A stretch of 64,000 bases of DNA from Microbacterium aurugineum (GTDB lineage: Bacteria; Actinomycetota; Actinomycetes; Actinomycetales; Microbacteriaceae), in the NCBI RefSeq assembly GCF_023101205.1, contig NZ_CP078078.1, forward strand, positions 1,116,001 through 1,180,000, in the 5' to 3' direction. Each line of letters opens with the position of its first letter. The first letter of the stretch is position 1. The notes beneath the pieces are model-generated. The model was not told the origin of the DNA and did not search any database. It was given only the letters and a program-made list of their open reading frames with translations. Both the position numbers and the translations under genes were made by a program. Below, piece after piece: positions 33,660-44,086 of the stretch.

Positions 33660-34607
33660 ATGTCTTCCGAGACCGAGACCTCAGGCACTCCTCGCGTGCC
33701 GTTCTCCTTCGAGCTCTACCCACCGCGTTCGGTGTCGAGCGAGGAAGCGCTGCACGACACCGTCCGATGCCTCGCCGCCGCGGGACCCGACTTCCTCTCG
33801 GTCACCTACGGGGCGGGCGGATCGACCGGTGGCCGCTCCCTCGACGTGCTCCGGTTCATCCGCACGCAGACCGACGTCGAGCCACTCGCGCACCTGACCT
33901 GCGTCGGCAACAGCTACGCGGGCGCCGCGACGCTGATCCGCGAGTTCCTCGATGCCGGCATCCTCAGCTTCCTCGCCCTGCGCGGAGACCCGCCCACAGG
34001 GCAGACCGAGGACGACCTCGGCGATCTGGAGAGTGCTGCCCAGCTCGTGCAGCTGATCGACCGCGTGCAGGCCGAACGGGCCCCCTACGAGGAGGCACCC
34101 GTCCCCGGACTCCCCGGTGCCGCGAGGGTCGATCCCCGCCGCAAGGTGAACATCGCGGTCGCCGCATTCCCGAAAGGGCATCCGCGGGCCACGCACCGCA
34201 CGCAGGATGTGGAGGCGCTGCTCGCGAAGCAGGCCGCTGGGGCGACCTTCGCGATCACGCAGCTCTTCTTCCACCCTGACGACTACCTGGCGTTCGTCGA
34301 ACGGGCTCGCAGCGCCGGGGTCACGATCCCGATCCTGCCGGGCATCATGCCGATCACCTCACCGGCCCGGCTCACACGCGTGCTCGAGCTCACGGGAGAG
34401 GACCTGCCGAGCGAGCTCGCCATCGCGCTCGACGTCGAGCCGACCGCGGAGGGGCGTCGAGAGATCGGCATCGAGTGGGCCGCACGCCTCGCTCGCGAGG
34501 TCGTCGCCGGGGGAGCGCCGGGCGTGCACCTCTACGCCTTCAACCAACACGAGACCGTCCTCACCGTCCTCGCAGAAGCCGGGATCCTCCCGGCCCTGCG
34601 TCACTAG
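33660..34607 (+). CDS. metF: Methylenetetrahydrofolate reductase
   Basis: A 315-aa flavin reductase that makes 5-methyl-THF for methionine synthesis. It shows PFSFELYPPRSVSSEEAL, FLSVTYGAGGSTGGRSLDVL, LAHLTCVGNSY, FLALRGDPPTGQ and GVHLYAFNQHETVL. The ATG at 33660 follows GGAGAG and is preferred to an upstream start. Next comes metE, 21 bp away, so both belong to one methionine operon. The 190-bp upstream region contains a TAGGTT hexamer about 33534; no known riboswitch was recognised. Confidence 0.95.
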   Translation: MSSETETSGTPRVPFSFELYPPRSVSSEEALHDTVRCLAAAGPDFLSVTYGAGGSTGGRSLDVLRFIRTQTDVEPLAHLTCVGNSYAGAATLIREFLDAGILSFLALRGDPPTGQTEDDLGDLESAAQLVQLIDRVQAERAPYEEAPVPGLPGAARVDPRRKVNIAVAAFPKGHPRATHRTQDVEALLAKQAAGATFAITQLFFHPDDYLAFVERARSAGVTIPILPGIMPITSPARLTRVLELTGEDLPSELAIALDVEPTAEGRREIGIEWAARLAREVVAGGAPGVHLYAFNQHETVLTVLAEAGILPALRH

Positions 34608-34628
34608 ACCCCGCCGAAAGGAAAGATC

Positions 34629-36938
34629 ATGACCGCATTCCCCGAGGGCACCATCCTCGGCTATCCCCGGATCGGCCGTCGCCGTGAGCTCAAGAAGGCC
34701 GTCGAGGCGTTCTGGGCGGGCCGCATCGACGAGGAGGAGCTCGAGCGGACCACCCGTGAGCTGCGCGCATCGACGCGTGAGCGCCTCGCCGAGTTGGGGC
34801 TTGGACGCAAGGACTCCGCGATCCCCGAATCCTTCTCGTACTACGACCAGGTGCTCGATGCCGCCGTGACCGTCGGGGCCATCCCGACACGCTTCGAGGA
34901 CCTCCGCGGTGCCGACGGCACGGTGGGACTCCCCGCCTACTTCACGATCGCCCGCGGGGAGGGCGATCGTGCGCCGCTCGAGATGACCAAGTGGTTCGAC
35001 TCCAACTATCACTACCTGGTGCCGGAGATCGGCCCGGAGACGGTGTTCTCGCTTTCCAGTGACCGCCTCGTCCGGCAGGTTTCCGAGGCTGCCGAGGCGG
35101 GACTGGTCACGCGACCGGTCATCGTGGGCCCCGTCACCCTCCTCGCGCTGGCGAAAGCCTCGGATGACGCCCCGCAGGGCTTCGACCCGCTCTCGCGCCT
35201 CGATGACCTGCTCCCGGTCTACGTGGAGCTGCTCGCGCGACTTCGCGCCGAGGGAGCCGAGTGGGTGCAGCTCGACGAGCCGGCGCTCGTGAGCGAGTCG
35301 CTCCCTGCATCCGTCGCGCAGCTGTCGGATGCTGCCGCCCGCGCGCTGGACGTGCTCGGACGCGCACCGGAACGCCCCGCCATCCTCGTCGCCGCCCCGT
35401 ACGCCGACCTCGGTGAGGTCTTCCCGGTGCTCGCGGCCGCGCCGATCGAGGCGATCGCTGTGGACCTCGTGCGCGGCGGCGTGCCCGCCCCGGCTGCAGG
35501 GCTCGAGGGCAAGACCCTCGTCGGCGGGGTGGTCGACGGGCACAACATCTGGCGCGGCGACCTCGCGCACGCGTTCGACCGGCTCGAGGCTCTCCGTGCG
35601 CTCGGCGCGGCCGTGTCCGCGTCGACGTCGACGTCGCTGCTGCATGTGCCCCACGACGTGACTGACGAGTCCCGGCTCGACGAGCGTCTGGTCTCGTGGT
35701 TGGCGTTCGCCGACCAGAAGGTCCAGCAGGTCGGTGTGCTGGCCCGGGGACTCAGCGTCGGCCGCGCGTCGATCGCCGCCGAGCTCGACGCGTCGTCCGC
35801 CGCGCTGGCGGATCGTCTCGCTGCACCGGGCGTTCGTGACGGTGCCGTCCGCGATCGTGCGCTCAGCACGGCCGACTTCTCCCGCGTGGGGTACGAGGAG
35901 CGTGAGACCGCGCAGGAGGCGCTCGGCCTGCCCGTGCTTCCGTTGACGACGATCGGCTCCTTCCCGCAGACCGGCGACATCCGGCGTGCGCGCGCCCGGT
36001 TCACCCGTGGCGAGATCCCCGCCGAGGACTACGACGACTTCCTGCGTCGCGAAGTGGCCAGCGTCGTCTCTCTGCAGGAGGACCTCGGGCTCGATGTGCT
36101 GGTCCACGGGGAGCCCGAGCGCAACGACATGGTGCAGTACTTCGCCGAGAACCTCGATGGCTTCGCGGTGACCGAGCACGGCTGGGTCCAGTCGTACGGA
36201 TCCCGGGCCACACGACCGTCGATCCTCTGGGGCGACGTCTCGCGACCGGCTCCGATCACCGTGGGATGGTCCGCCTACGCGCAGTCGTTGACGAGCAAGC
36301 ACCTGAAGGGCATGCTCACGGGTCCCGTGACGATCCTCGCCTGGTCGTTCGTGCGTGACGACCAGCCGCTCGGTGAGACCGCGAACCAGGTCGCGCTGGC
36401 GCTGCGCGATGAGATCGCCGACCTGGAGGCTGCCGGCATCGCGATCATCCAGGTCGACGAGCCCGCGCTGCGTGAACTCCTGCCGCTGAAGAAGGCGGAC
36501 CAGCCCGCGTACCTCCGCTGGTCCGTCGACTCATTCCGACTCGCGACCGGTGGTGCCGCTGCCGGTACCCAGGTGCACACGCACCTCTGTTACTCCGAGT
36601 TCGGTGTCGTGATCGATGCGATCCGGGCGCTCGATGCCGACGTGACCTCGATCGAGGCGGCGCGCAGTCGCATGGAGGTCGTCGCCGACATCGCCGAGGT
36701 CGGGTTCGACCACGGCATCGGTCCGGGCGTCTACGACATCCATTCGCCGCGCGTGCCGACGGTCGAGGAGGTCGAGTCGCTACTGCGTCGCGCGGTGGAG
36801 GAGATCCCAACACGTCAGCTCTGGGTGAACCCGGACTGCGGCCTGAAGACCCGCGGCTACGAGGAGACGACCGCCTCGCTGCGCAACATCGTCGAGGCGA
36901 CGCGCCGGGTGCGTGAGGACGTGAGCGTCCGAGTGTAG
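34629..36938 (+). CDS. metE: Cobalamin-independent methionine synthase
   Basis: A 769-aa zinc enzyme that transfers the methyl group of 5-methyl-THF-polyglutamate to homocysteine. It has the duplicated barrel: N-terminal LGYPRIGRRRELKKAVEAFW and C-terminal LPLTTIGSFPQTGDIRRARA, with zinc ligands in VHTHLCYSEFG (His and Cys), IQVDEPALRE and WVNPDCGLKTRGY (Cys). The start follows GAAAGG. It follows metF, as expected for the substrate supplier. Confidence 0.97.
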   Translation: MTAFPEGTILGYPRIGRRRELKKAVEAFWAGRIDEEELERTTRELRASTRERLAELGLGRKDSAIPESFSYYDQVLDAAVTVGAIPTRFEDLRGADGTVGLPAYFTIARGEGDRAPLEMTKWFDSNYHYLVPEIGPETVFSLSSDRLVRQVSEAAEAGLVTRPVIVGPVTLLALAKASDDAPQGFDPLSRLDDLLPVYVELLARLRAEGAEWVQLDEPALVSESLPASVAQLSDAAARALDVLGRAPERPAILVAAPYADLGEVFPVLAAAPIEAIAVDLVRGGVPAPAAGLEGKTLVGGVVDGHNIWRGDLAHAFDRLEALRALGAAVSASTSTSLLHVPHDVTDESRLDERLVSWLAFADQKVQQVGVLARGLSVGRASIAAELDASSAALADRLAAPGVRDGAVRDRALSTADFSRVGYEERETAQEALGLPVLPLTTIGSFPQTGDIRRARARFTRGEIPAEDYDDFLRREVASVVSLQEDLGLDVLVHGEPERNDMVQYFAENLDGFAVTEHGWVQSYGSRATRPSILWGDVSRPAPITVGWSAYAQSLTSKHLKGMLTGPVTILAWSFVRDDQPLGETANQVALALRDEIADLEAAGIAIIQVDEPALRELLPLKKADQPAYLRWSVDSFRLATGGAAAGTQVHTHLCYSEFGVVIDAIRALDADVTSIEAARSRMEVVADIAEVGFDHGIGPGVYDIHSPRVPTVEEVESLLRRAVEEIPTRQLWVNPDCGLKTRGYEETTASLRNIVEATRRVREDVSVRV

Positions 36939-36948
36939 CCCACCCCGG

Positions 36949-37056
36949 GTCGACACCCCCGCGCAGGGTCGACACCCCCGCGCAGCGTCGACACCCCCCC
37001 CCGCAGCGTCGACACCCCCACGCAGGGTCGACACCCCCGCGCAGCGTCGAGGCCCC
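36949..37056. repeat. 19-bp tandem repeat GTCGACACCCCCGCGCAGS
   Basis: Units start at 36949, 36968, 36987, 37008, 37027 and 37046, with spacing of 19 bp except one of 21. The sixth unit changes into the left arm of a terminator stem (GTCGAGGCCCC). The block lies between the convergent metE and lexA genes. Confidence 0.85.
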
Positions 37057-37113
37057 CTCTCAGAAACGTATCTGGGAGGGGCCTCGACGGTCAGAAGGGG
37101 CCTCGACGGTCAG
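37045..37113. terminator. metE/lexA bidirectional terminator with repeated arm
   Basis: CGTCGAGGCCCC (37045-37056) pairs with GGGGCCTCGACG (37078-37089), with CTCTCAGA/TCTGGGAG extending the stem. The right arm GGGGCCTCGACGGTCAG (37078-37094) is copied directly at 37097-37113, which would permit a second, alternative stem. Confidence 0.75.
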
Positions 37114-37122
37114 CGGAGCGCG

Positions 37123-37809
37123 TCAGACCGCCCGGAGCACGGCCACGACCTTGCCGAGCACGACGGCCTCATCACCGAGGATCGGCTCGAAAGACGAGTT
37201 GCGGGGCAGGAGCCAGGTGTGCCCGTCGCGACGGCGCAGGACCTTGACGGTGGCCTCCCCGTCGAGCATCGCGGCCACGATCTCGCCGTTCTCCGCATTG
37301 TTCTGGGAGCGGACGACCACCCAGTCGCCATCGCAGATCGCGGCGTCGATCATCGACTCGCCGGAGACCTTGAGCATGAACAGGTCGCCCTTGCCGACCA
37401 GCTGGCGTGGCAGGGGGAAGATCTCCTCCACCTGCTGGTCCGCCGTGATCGGCACACCCGCGGCGATGCGCCCGACCAGGGGTACGAGCGCGGCATCGCC
37501 CACGGGGGTCGCGACATCGGCAGGGTTCTCGCCGCTCGCACCGGGCAGATCGATCAGGACCTCCATCGCGCGCGTCTTCCCGGGGTCGCGGCGCAGGTAG
37601 CCGCTGAGCTCGAGCTGTCCGAGTTGGTGCGTCACGCTCGAGAGTGACTTGAGGCCGACGGCGTCACCGATCTCCCGCATGCTCGGCGGGTACCCGTGGT
37701 GGGCGATCGAATTCTGGATGACCTCGAGGATCGCCATCTGCTTCGGGCTCAGGCTCTTGCGACGGCGGGTCCGCGGTGCCTCCGACTCGGGGGCTGAGTA
37801 CTCGCTCAT
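37123..37809 (-). CDS. lexA: LexA repressor
   Basis: A 228-aa SOS repressor. The N-terminal winged helix has [20 protein letters not shown] and [20 protein letters not shown]. The C-terminal protease has the cleavage Ala-Gly in [10 protein letters not shown], the nucleophile Ser in [12 protein letters not shown] and the Lys in [11 protein letters not shown]. The start at 37809 follows AAGGAG. It is divergent from a LysM protein, the arrangement of lexA with an SOS division inhibitor in Gram-positive bacteria. Confidence 0.96.
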   Translation of the reverse strand: MSEYSAPESEAPRTRRRKSLSPKQMAILEVIQNSIAHHGYPPSMREIGDAVGLKSLSSVTHQLGQLELSGYLRRDPGKTRAMEVLIDLPGASGENPADVATPVGDAALVPLVGRIAAGVPITADQQVEEIFPLPRQLVGKGDLFMLKVSGESMIDAAICDGDWVVVRSQNNAENGEIVAAMLDGEATVKVLRRRDGHTWLLPRNSSFEPILGDEAVVLGKVVAVLRAV

Positions 37810-37957
37810 GGTGCTCCTTAAGTGCGTGATCCGACGTCGCTCTTCGAATGTCGGAGGCCCGTGGTGTGGTGTTCTCATCGAAACCGTATCCGAGAAACAG
37901 TCCGATCTGGAAGATCTGTTCGAGCGTGTCGGGCGAATCGCGTTTCCGGTTTCGAAG

Positions 37958-37994
37958 AACACTTGACAGATGTTCGAACTCGAAGATATCTTCG
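37958..37994. promoter_or_regulatory. Promoter and candidate LexA sites in the lexA-LysM intergenic region
   Basis: TTGACA about 37965 and GATATC about 37986 form a plus-strand promoter for the LysM gene. It is overlapped by TTCGAA-type palindromes and the perfect 14-bp palindrome CGAAGATATCTTCG (37981-37994). None matches the usual actinobacterial SOS consensus CGAAC-N4-GTTCG exactly, so LexA binding is inferred from position. Confidence 0.5.
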
Positions 37995-38096
37995 GAACGT
38001 AGCTTCGCATTCACGGCTCCCGGCCGAGACGGGAATGCGAACGCTACGCCAACTTCCTCCGGGCCCATCGCCCCGAGACAGGCTAAGGAGCACGAC

Positions 38097-38465
38097 ATGA
38101 GCAGCATCAGCGTCAGCACCGCAACGATCCTCCCGGCATCCGCACGCCCCCACACGCGACTGCGGCTGACGGCACGGGGTCGCGGTGTGCTGCTGGCTCT
38201 CGCCTCCGTGCCGCTGGCCATCGGAATCGCTTTCGCGGCGCTCAGCGGTGGCAGCGCCATCGCCTCCGGTGTCGATGCTCCCGCCGCGAGTGTCGAGACG
38301 CTGACGGTCCTGCCCGGGGACACCCTGTGGTCGATCGCCACCTCGGTCGCGCCGAACGCCGACCCGCGCGTCGTCATCGGAGAGATCAGCCGGATGAACG
38401 TGCTCCGTGGTGGCGAGCTCCAGATCGGTCAGGAGCTCGCGATCCCGGCGCAGTACATGGACTGA
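38097..38465 (+). CDS. LysM protein, candidate SOS cell-division inhibitor (YneA-like)
   Basis: A 122-aa single-pass protein. A basic N-terminus is followed by a membrane helix (VLLALASVPLAIGIAFAALS, about 37-56) and a LysM domain (ETLTVLPGDTLWSIATSVAP to LAIPAQYMD). It is divergent from lexA with 287 bp between. In Bacillus yneA has the same architecture and place, and its product delays division during SOS; corynebacteria have an analogous gene. An AAGGAG ribosome binding site precedes the ATG. The function is inferred from context. Confidence 0.8.
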   Translation: MSSISVSTATILPASARPHTRLRLTARGRGVLLALASVPLAIGIAFAALSGGSAIASGVDAPAASVETLTVLPGDTLWSIATSVAPNADPRVVIGEISRMNVLRGGELQIGQELAIPAQYMD

Positions 38466-38505
38466 GCCCTCACCGGGATGTGCGTCATCCGCCCGACCGG
38501 CGGCC

Positions 38506-38511
38506 TAGCAT
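38506..38511 (+). promoter_or_regulatory. -10 element of hisC
   Basis: TAGCAT lies 7 nt before the GTG at 38519. It decides that start: the ATG at 38510 would lie inside the -10 element and upstream of the predicted transcript. Confidence 0.45.
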
Positions 38512-38518
38512 GGGAAGG

Positions 38519-39604
38519 GTGACGCTCTCCCTCCACGATCTGCCGCTCCGTGACGACCTTCGCGGGCTGAAGCCGTACGGTGCCCCGCAGGCCCCTCTCC
38601 CGGTCGCTCTCAATGTCAACGAGAACACTCATCCGATCCCGGAGGCGGTCGCGAGTGACATCCTCGACGACATCGCGGTGGCGATCCGCGACGTGAACCG
38701 GTATCCGGACCGGGAGTTCACGACGCTTCGCGAGGCGTTCGCGGATTACCTCGGTCATGGGCTCACCGCCGACCAGATCTGGGCGGGCAACGGATCCAAC
38801 GAGGTGCTGCAGCACATCCTGCAGGCGTTTGGAGGACCCGGGCGCACCGCCTTCGGGTTCGCGCCCACGTACTCGATGTATCCGCTCATCGCGCAGGGAA
38901 CGGGGGCACGGTGGATTGCCGGCACCCGGGAGCCCGACTACTCGATCACGCCCGAGGATGCGGCCGCGCAGGTACGCGCCGCTGACCCCGATGTGGTCAT
39001 CCTCTGCTCGCCGAACAATCCGACCGGGACGCCTCTCGGTCTCGATGTCGTCGAAGCCGTCTACGATGCTGCGCGCGGCGTCGTCATCGTCGACGAGGCG
39101 TACCAGGAGTTCGCTCCGCACGACGCGCTCTCCGCGCTCACGCTCCTCGAAGGGCGGCCTCGGCTCGCGATCTCCCGCACCATGAGCAAGGCATTCGCGT
39201 TCGCGGGCGCGCGGGTGGGCTATCTCGCGGCCGATCCTGCTTTCATCGACGCCCTCCGCCTGGTCCGACTGCCGTATCACCTCAGCGCGCTCACACAGGC
39301 CGCCGCCGTCGCTGCGCTGCGCAACGCCGATGTGATGCTCGGCATGGTCGAGGAGATCGTCGAGCAGCGCGACAGGATCACCGCGACCCTGGAGGCCCTC
39401 GGCTACACGCCGCACGAGACGTGGTCGAACTTCGTCCTGTTCGGAGGAGTCGCCGACCCGCGCGCGACCTGGCAGCAGCTGTACGACCGTGGTGTGCTGG
39501 TGCGTGACGTCGGCATCCCCGGGCACCTCCGGGTGAGCGCAGGAACCGAGTCCGAGACCACGGCATTCCTCGACGCCTTGGCCTCGATAGGATCGGCATC
39601 ATGA
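38519..39604 (+). CDS. hisC: Histidinol-phosphate aminotransferase
   Basis: A 361-aa PLP enzyme of histidine synthesis. It shows [84 protein letters not shown] and [20 protein letters not shown] with the PLP lysine. GTG at 38519 is chosen from the -10 position. It starts the hisC-hisB-hisH operon, with 4-bp overlaps between genes. Confidence 0.95.
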   Translation: MTLSLHDLPLRDDLRGLKPYGAPQAPLPVALNVNENTHPIPEAVASDILDDIAVAIRDVNRYPDREFTTLREAFADYLGHGLTADQIWAGNGSNEVLQHILQAFGGPGRTAFGFAPTYSMYPLIAQGTGARWIAGTREPDYSITPEDAAAQVRAADPDVVILCSPNNPTGTPLGLDVVEAVYDAARGVVIVDEAYQEFAPHDALSALTLLEGRPRLAISRTMSKAFAFAGARVGYLAADPAFIDALRLVRLPYHLSALTQAAAVAALRNADVMLGMVEEIVEQRDRITATLEALGYTPHETWSNFVLFGGVADPRATWQQLYDRGVLVRDVGIPGHLRVSAGTESETTAFLDALASIGSAS

Positions 39605-40218
39605 GCAGCCCCGCACTGACCCCGCGCACCGCCAGCCGTGTGCGCAGCACGTCGGAGTCCACCGTCGAGCTCGAACTGAACCTCGACGGGACCGGTGCGA
39701 GCCGTATCGACACTTCGGTGCCGTTCTTCGACCATATGCTCACCGCCTTCGCGAAGCACTCGCTCACCGACCTGACGGTGCGGGCCTCGGGCGACACGGA
39801 CATCGACGCGCACCACACCGTCGAAGACGTGTCGATCGTGCTCGGACAAGCCATCCTCGAAGCACTCGGCGACAAGTCGGGCATCTCGCGGTACGGCGAT
39901 GCGCTCGTGCCCCTCGACGAAGCCCTCGCGCAGGCGGTCGTCGACATCTCCGGGCGTCCGTACCTCGTGCACACCGGCGAGCCGGCCGGGTTCGAGCACC
40001 ACCTGATCGGTGGACACTTCACTGGGTCTCTCGTGCGCCACTCGTTCGAGGCCATCACCTTCAACGCCGCACTCACGGTGCACGTGCGCGTCCTCGGCGG
40101 GCGCGACCCGCACCACATCGCCGAGGCCGAGTACAAGGCCTTCGCGCGCGCCTTCCGCCAGGCCAAGGCTCTGGATCCGCTAGTCGACGGCATCCCGTCG
40201 ACCAAGGGTGCGCTGTGA
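39601..40218 (+). CDS. hisB: Imidazoleglycerol-phosphate dehydratase
   Basis: A 205-aa monofunctional HisB. It has [20 protein letters not shown], the manganese-binding [20 protein letters not shown] repeat and the second [20 protein letters not shown] and [20 protein letters not shown] units. The start ATG overlaps the hisC stop (ATGA). Confidence 0.97.
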   Translation: MSSPALTPRTASRVRSTSESTVELELNLDGTGASRIDTSVPFFDHMLTAFAKHSLTDLTVRASGDTDIDAHHTVEDVSIVLGQAILEALGDKSGISRYGDALVPLDEALAQAVVDISGRPYLVHTGEPAGFEHHLIGGHFTGSLVRHSFEAITFNAALTVHVRVLGGRDPHHIAEAEYKAFARAFRQAKALDPLVDGIPSTKGAL

Positions 40219-40850
40219 GCAGCGCGCCCCGCGTCGCCGTCTTCGACTACGACTCCGGCAACGTCCACTCCGCGGTGAAGGCACTGGCCGAGGCCGGCGC
40301 GGATGCGGTGCTCACCCGAGACCGTCAGACGGCTCTCGAGGCCGACGGACTGCTCGTCCCCGGCGTCGGTGCGTTCCAGGCCGTCCGTGAGGCACTGCGT
40401 ACCCACGGCGGCGACGAGATCATCGACCGGCGGTTGGCCGGTGGGCGGCCGGTGCTCGGGATCTGCGTCGGCATGCAGGTGCTGTTCGAGCACGGTGTCG
40501 AGCGCGGACACGACACCGCGGGGCTCGGCGAATGGCCGGGGGCGGTCACCGAACTGAACGCTCCCGTGCTCCCGCACATGGGGTGGAACACGGTCGAGCC
40601 CGGCGCGGACAGCGTCCTGTTCCGCGGACTCGAGAAGGAGCGGTTCTACTTCGTGCATTCCTACGCCGCACAGGCGTGGGAGCTCGATGTGATCCCGCCC
40701 TTCCCGCAGCCGGTCCTCACCTGGACGACGTACGGCGATCCGTTCCTCGCCGCCGTCGAGAACGGCCCGCTCTCGGCCACGCAGTTCCACCCGGAGAAGT
40801 CGGGCGAGGCGGGCATCCAACTGCTGCGCAATTGGATCGGCAGCCTCTGA
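40215..40850 (+). CDS. hisH: Imidazole glycerol phosphate synthase, glutaminase subunit
   Basis: A 211-aa class I glutamine amidotransferase that supplies ammonia to HisF. It shows [34 protein letters not shown], the nucleophile Cys in [14 protein letters not shown], and the His-Glu pair in [20 protein letters not shown]. It starts with GTG overlapping the hisB stop. hisF is not in this window. Confidence 0.96.
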   Translation: MSSAPRVAVFDYDSGNVHSAVKALAEAGADAVLTRDRQTALEADGLLVPGVGAFQAVREALRTHGGDEIIDRRLAGGRPVLGICVGMQVLFEHGVERGHDTAGLGEWPGAVTELNAPVLPHMGWNTVEPGADSVLFRGLEKERFYFVHSYAAQAWELDVIPPFPQPVLTWTTYGDPFLAAVENGPLSATQFHPEKSGEAGIQLLRNWIGSL

Positions 40851-40953
40851 CTCCTCCTGTGGACGTCATCCGTTTTGTCACCCGCCCTCGGGCGGACTAC
40901 CCTCGGTTCTCGTGCCCGCTCCGGGCCGCAGAGCTTCCCGAACCAAGGAATCC

Positions 40954-41700
40954 ATGAACGACTTCGCGCAGTCTCCCTCGCTCACGCTCCTTCCCGCAGT
41001 CGATGTCGCCGGTGGCAAGGCCGTCCGGCTGACCCAGGGGGAGGCCGGGACCGAGACCAGCTACGGCGACCCGTTGGACGCGGCGGGTGAGTGGGCGGCG
41101 CAGGGCGCCAAGTGGATCCACCTCGTCGACCTCGATGCGGCGTTCGGTCGGGGGAGCAACGCGCCGATCCTGCGCAAGGTCATCAAGCAGTTCAAGGGTG
41201 TGGACATCGAGCTGTCCGGCGGCATCCGTGACGATGCGACCCTGGAAGCGGCTCTCGAGAGCGGGGCCGCCAGGATCAACCTGGGCACCGCCGCGCTCGA
41301 GAACCCCGAGTGGGCCGCCGACGTGATCGGCCGCTACGGCGAGGCGATCGCGGTCGGCCTCGACGTGCGCGGCACGACGCTCGCCGCCCGCGGATGGACC
41401 AAGGAGGGCGGAGACCTCTGGGAGGTCCTCGGTCGTCTCGAAGACGCCGGCTGCAGCCGCTACGTGGTCACGGACGTGACGAAGGACGGCACGCTTCGCG
41501 GTCCGAACCTCGAACTGCTGCGCGAGGTCACCGCCCGCACGCCGAAGCCGGTCGTCGCATCCGGAGGCATCTCGAACCTCGATGACATCGCCGCGCTCCG
41601 TGCGCTCGTGCCGCTGGGCGTCGAGGGTGCGATCGTCGGCAAGGCACTCTACGCCGGCGCCTTCACACTGGCTGAGGCCCTGGATGTCGCAGGAGACTGA
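40954..41700 (+). CDS. hisA: HisA/PriA isomerase
   Basis: A 248-aa TIM-barrel enzyme that isomerises ProFAR in histidine synthesis. In actinobacteria that lack trpF, the PriA form also serves tryptophan synthesis; the close match ([55 protein letters not shown]) fits PriA. The ATG at 40954 follows AAGGAA. A TACCCT hexamer about 40900 would give a leader of some 40 nt. It overlaps the next gene by 17 bp. Confidence 0.95.
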   Translation: MNDFAQSPSLTLLPAVDVAGGKAVRLTQGEAGTETSYGDPLDAAGEWAAQGAKWIHLVDLDAAFGRGSNAPILRKVIKQFKGVDIELSGGIRDDATLEAALESGAARINLGTAALENPEWAADVIGRYGEAIAVGLDVRGTTLAARGWTKEGGDLWEVLGRLEDAGCSRYVVTDVTKDGTLRGPNLELLREVTARTPKPVVASGGISNLDDIAALRALVPLGVEGAIVGKALYAGAFTLAEALDVAGD

Positions 41701-42481
41701 CGCGCACTCCTGCGGGCCCGAGTCGCACAACCACGGCGACTCCGCCGGTGTCCCCTGGGAGGGGCGCAGCTTCGAGTCGAACCCGCACGCGGCGGACGAC
41801 GGCTCCGCGGACCCCGCTCTGCTGGCCGCTCTGCTCCGCTTCCGCGCGGGGGAGGGGAGTCAGGTCGAGGTCGTCGACGCATTCCGTTCCGCGCGCGTGC
41901 TGATCCCGCTCATCGCCGAGAAGGGGGAGGAAGGCGTCGCGCCCAACGGCCTGCCGGTCGACAAGACGCAGGAGCTCTCGATCGTCACGGTCGCCGCTCC
42001 CGACGGGCGTCGCGTGCAGCCGGTGTTCTCGTCCGTCGAGACGATGCAGGCGTGGGATGCCACGGCGCGACCGATCCCGGTCGAGGCGCTCCGTGCCGCC
42101 TTGGCGGCTTCCGCTGAAGACACCGATCTGATCGTGCTCGACCCGACCTCCGAGACCGAGTTCGTCATCCGACGCCCCGCCGTCTGGGCGATCGCTCAGG
42201 GGCACCCGTGGGTGCCGAGCTTCCTCTCGACCGAGGTGGTCTCCGCGCTGCAGGAGAGCGTCGCGCACGAGCTGGCGGTGATCGATGTGGCCGTCGCTGC
42301 CGGCGACCCCGACGCGCGCCTGCGTGGACCGGAGCTGGTCGTGATCCTCGAACTGGTCGATGGGCTGGAGCGCGAGGTGCTCGATGCTGTTCTCGCCCGC
42401 CTCGCCCAGCGCTGGGCGTCCGATGACCGCATCGCCGTGCTCGCCGACTCACTGACCGTGAAGCTCCGCCGCAGCGCCTGA
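41684..42481 (+). CDS. SseB-family protein
   Basis: A 265-aa soluble protein of the SseB type. An N-terminal acidic stretch is followed by [60 protein letters not shown] and [20 protein letters not shown], the conserved blocks of the SseB N-terminal domain. The biochemical role is unknown. It starts inside the 3' end of hisA (ATG at 41684), a conserved overlap in related actinobacteria that links it to the his operon. Confidence 0.85.
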   Translation: MSQETDAHSCGPESHNHGDSAGVPWEGRSFESNPHAADDGSADPALLAALLRFRAGEGSQVEVVDAFRSARVLIPLIAEKGEEGVAPNGLPVDKTQELSIVTVAAPDGRRVQPVFSSVETMQAWDATARPIPVEALRAALAASAEDTDLIVLDPTSETEFVIRRPAVWAIAQGHPWVPSFLSTEVVSALQESVAHELAVIDVAVAAGDPDARLRGPELVVILELVDGLEREVLDAVLARLAQRWASDDRIAVLADSLTVKLRRSA

Positions 42482-42509
42482 GCGTCGCGTCTCGCTCGCG
42501 TTCCGGCTG

Positions 42510-42908
42510 TCAGTTGACCGGACCGGTCCACTTCTCGCCGGGTCCCTTGCCGATCGGGTCCGGGATGGAGGAGGCCTCGCGGAAGGCGAGCTGAAGCGAG
42601 CGGAGACCGTCGCGCAGCGAGCGTGCGTGCATGTCGCTGATCTCGGGGGCGCCGGCGGTGATGAGTCCGGCGAGGGCGTTGATGAGCTTGCGCGCCTCAT
42701 CGAGGTCGAGCTGGGCTGCCGCGTCCGGGTCGTCGGCGAGGCCGAGTTTGACGGCAGCTGCGCTCATGAGGTGCACGGCCGCGGTGGTGATCACCTCGAC
42801 AGCGGGGACGTCGGCGATGTCTCGGGTGGCCGACGACGCGGCCTCCTCCTGACGTGCCCAGCGCTCTTCGCGCTCGCGTGCAGCCTCGTCCGATGCCTGG
42901 TTCGTCAC
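42510..42908 (-). CDS. DUF1844 domain protein
   Basis: A 132-aa protein starting with GTG at 42908. After a charged N-terminal helix (AAREREERWARQEE) it shows the DUF1844 core VEVITTAAVHLMSAAAVKLG and DLDEARKLINALAGLITAG. The function is unknown. In actinobacteria it typically stands next to infC, as here, divergent and sharing the intergenic region. Confidence 0.85.
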   Translation of the reverse strand: MTNQASDEAAREREERWARQEEAASSATRDIADVPAVEVITTAAVHLMSAAAVKLGLADDPDAAAQLDLDEARKLINALAGLITAGAPEISDMHARSLRDGLRSLQLAFREASSIPDPIGKGPGEKWTGPVN

Positions 42909-43164
42909 TTCGCCTTGCTTTCTGTTAGACTTTGGCGGGCTCCGGAGCGTCATGCTCCGGATCGAAAGAGGATTCACTTCCCACCCGCGCTTGCCGTTCA
43001 AGGCTACCGGGTCTTGCACTCCACCGGCTCCGTTCGCAAAAACGGAGCCGGTAGACAGGGTGCGGAGCCGGCGTCTGAATGCCGGTGGGCGGGGACGATT
43101 CCGATTTCGCCCGTGATGCAGAGAGCGTCACGGTGGCCGAATCACATCGTCTAAGGAGTTCCGC
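42909..43164 (+). promoter_or_regulatory. infC leader with competing hairpins
   Basis: A TAGACT at 42926-42931 predicts a start near 42938 and a leader of about 225 nt. It contains TCCGGAGC/GCTCCGGA (42941-42961), and a 12-bp perfect stem ACCGGCTCCGTT/AACGGAGCCGGT (43023-43052). CGGAGCCGG recurs at 43063-43071, so the left arm can pair with either copy. This is the pattern of an attenuator or an autoregulatory protein site. Confidence 0.55.
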
Positions 43165-43785
<621 letters not shown>

Positions 43786-43858
43786 CTCCCGCCCCCAGAA
43801 CTCCCGCACCGCGGGTTGACACCGTCGCCTGAGAAGGCGCCATACGAAGGAAGAGAAG

Positions 43859-44053
43859 ATGCCGAAGCAGAAGACCCACTCGGGTGCTAAGAAGCGCTTC
43901 AAGATCACCGGTAGCGGAAAGCTGAAGAAGCAGCAGGCCGGGATGCGCCACAACCTCGAGCACAAGTCGAGCCGTCGCACCCGTCGTCTGAACCAGGACC
44001 AGGTGCTGTCGAAGGCTGACACCAAGGTCGCGAAGAAGCTTCTCGGCCGCTGA
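43859..44053 (+). CDS. rpmI: Ribosomal protein bL35
   Basis: A 64-aa basic protein beginning [20 protein letters not shown] and ending [15 protein letters not shown], the full length of bL35 of the large subunit. GAAGGAAGAG precedes the ATG. It lies between infC and rplT in the conserved order. Confidence 0.97.
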   Translation: MPKQKTHSGAKKRFKITGSGKLKKQQAGMRHNLEHKSSRRTRRLNQDQVLSKADTKVAKKLLGR

Positions 44054-44086
44054 CGCGTCCGAACGCACGAATAGGAACACAGGAAA

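Noticed and set aside
36949..37056. CRISPR array
   Set aside because: Units are 19 bp and contiguous without spacers, and no cas genes are near.
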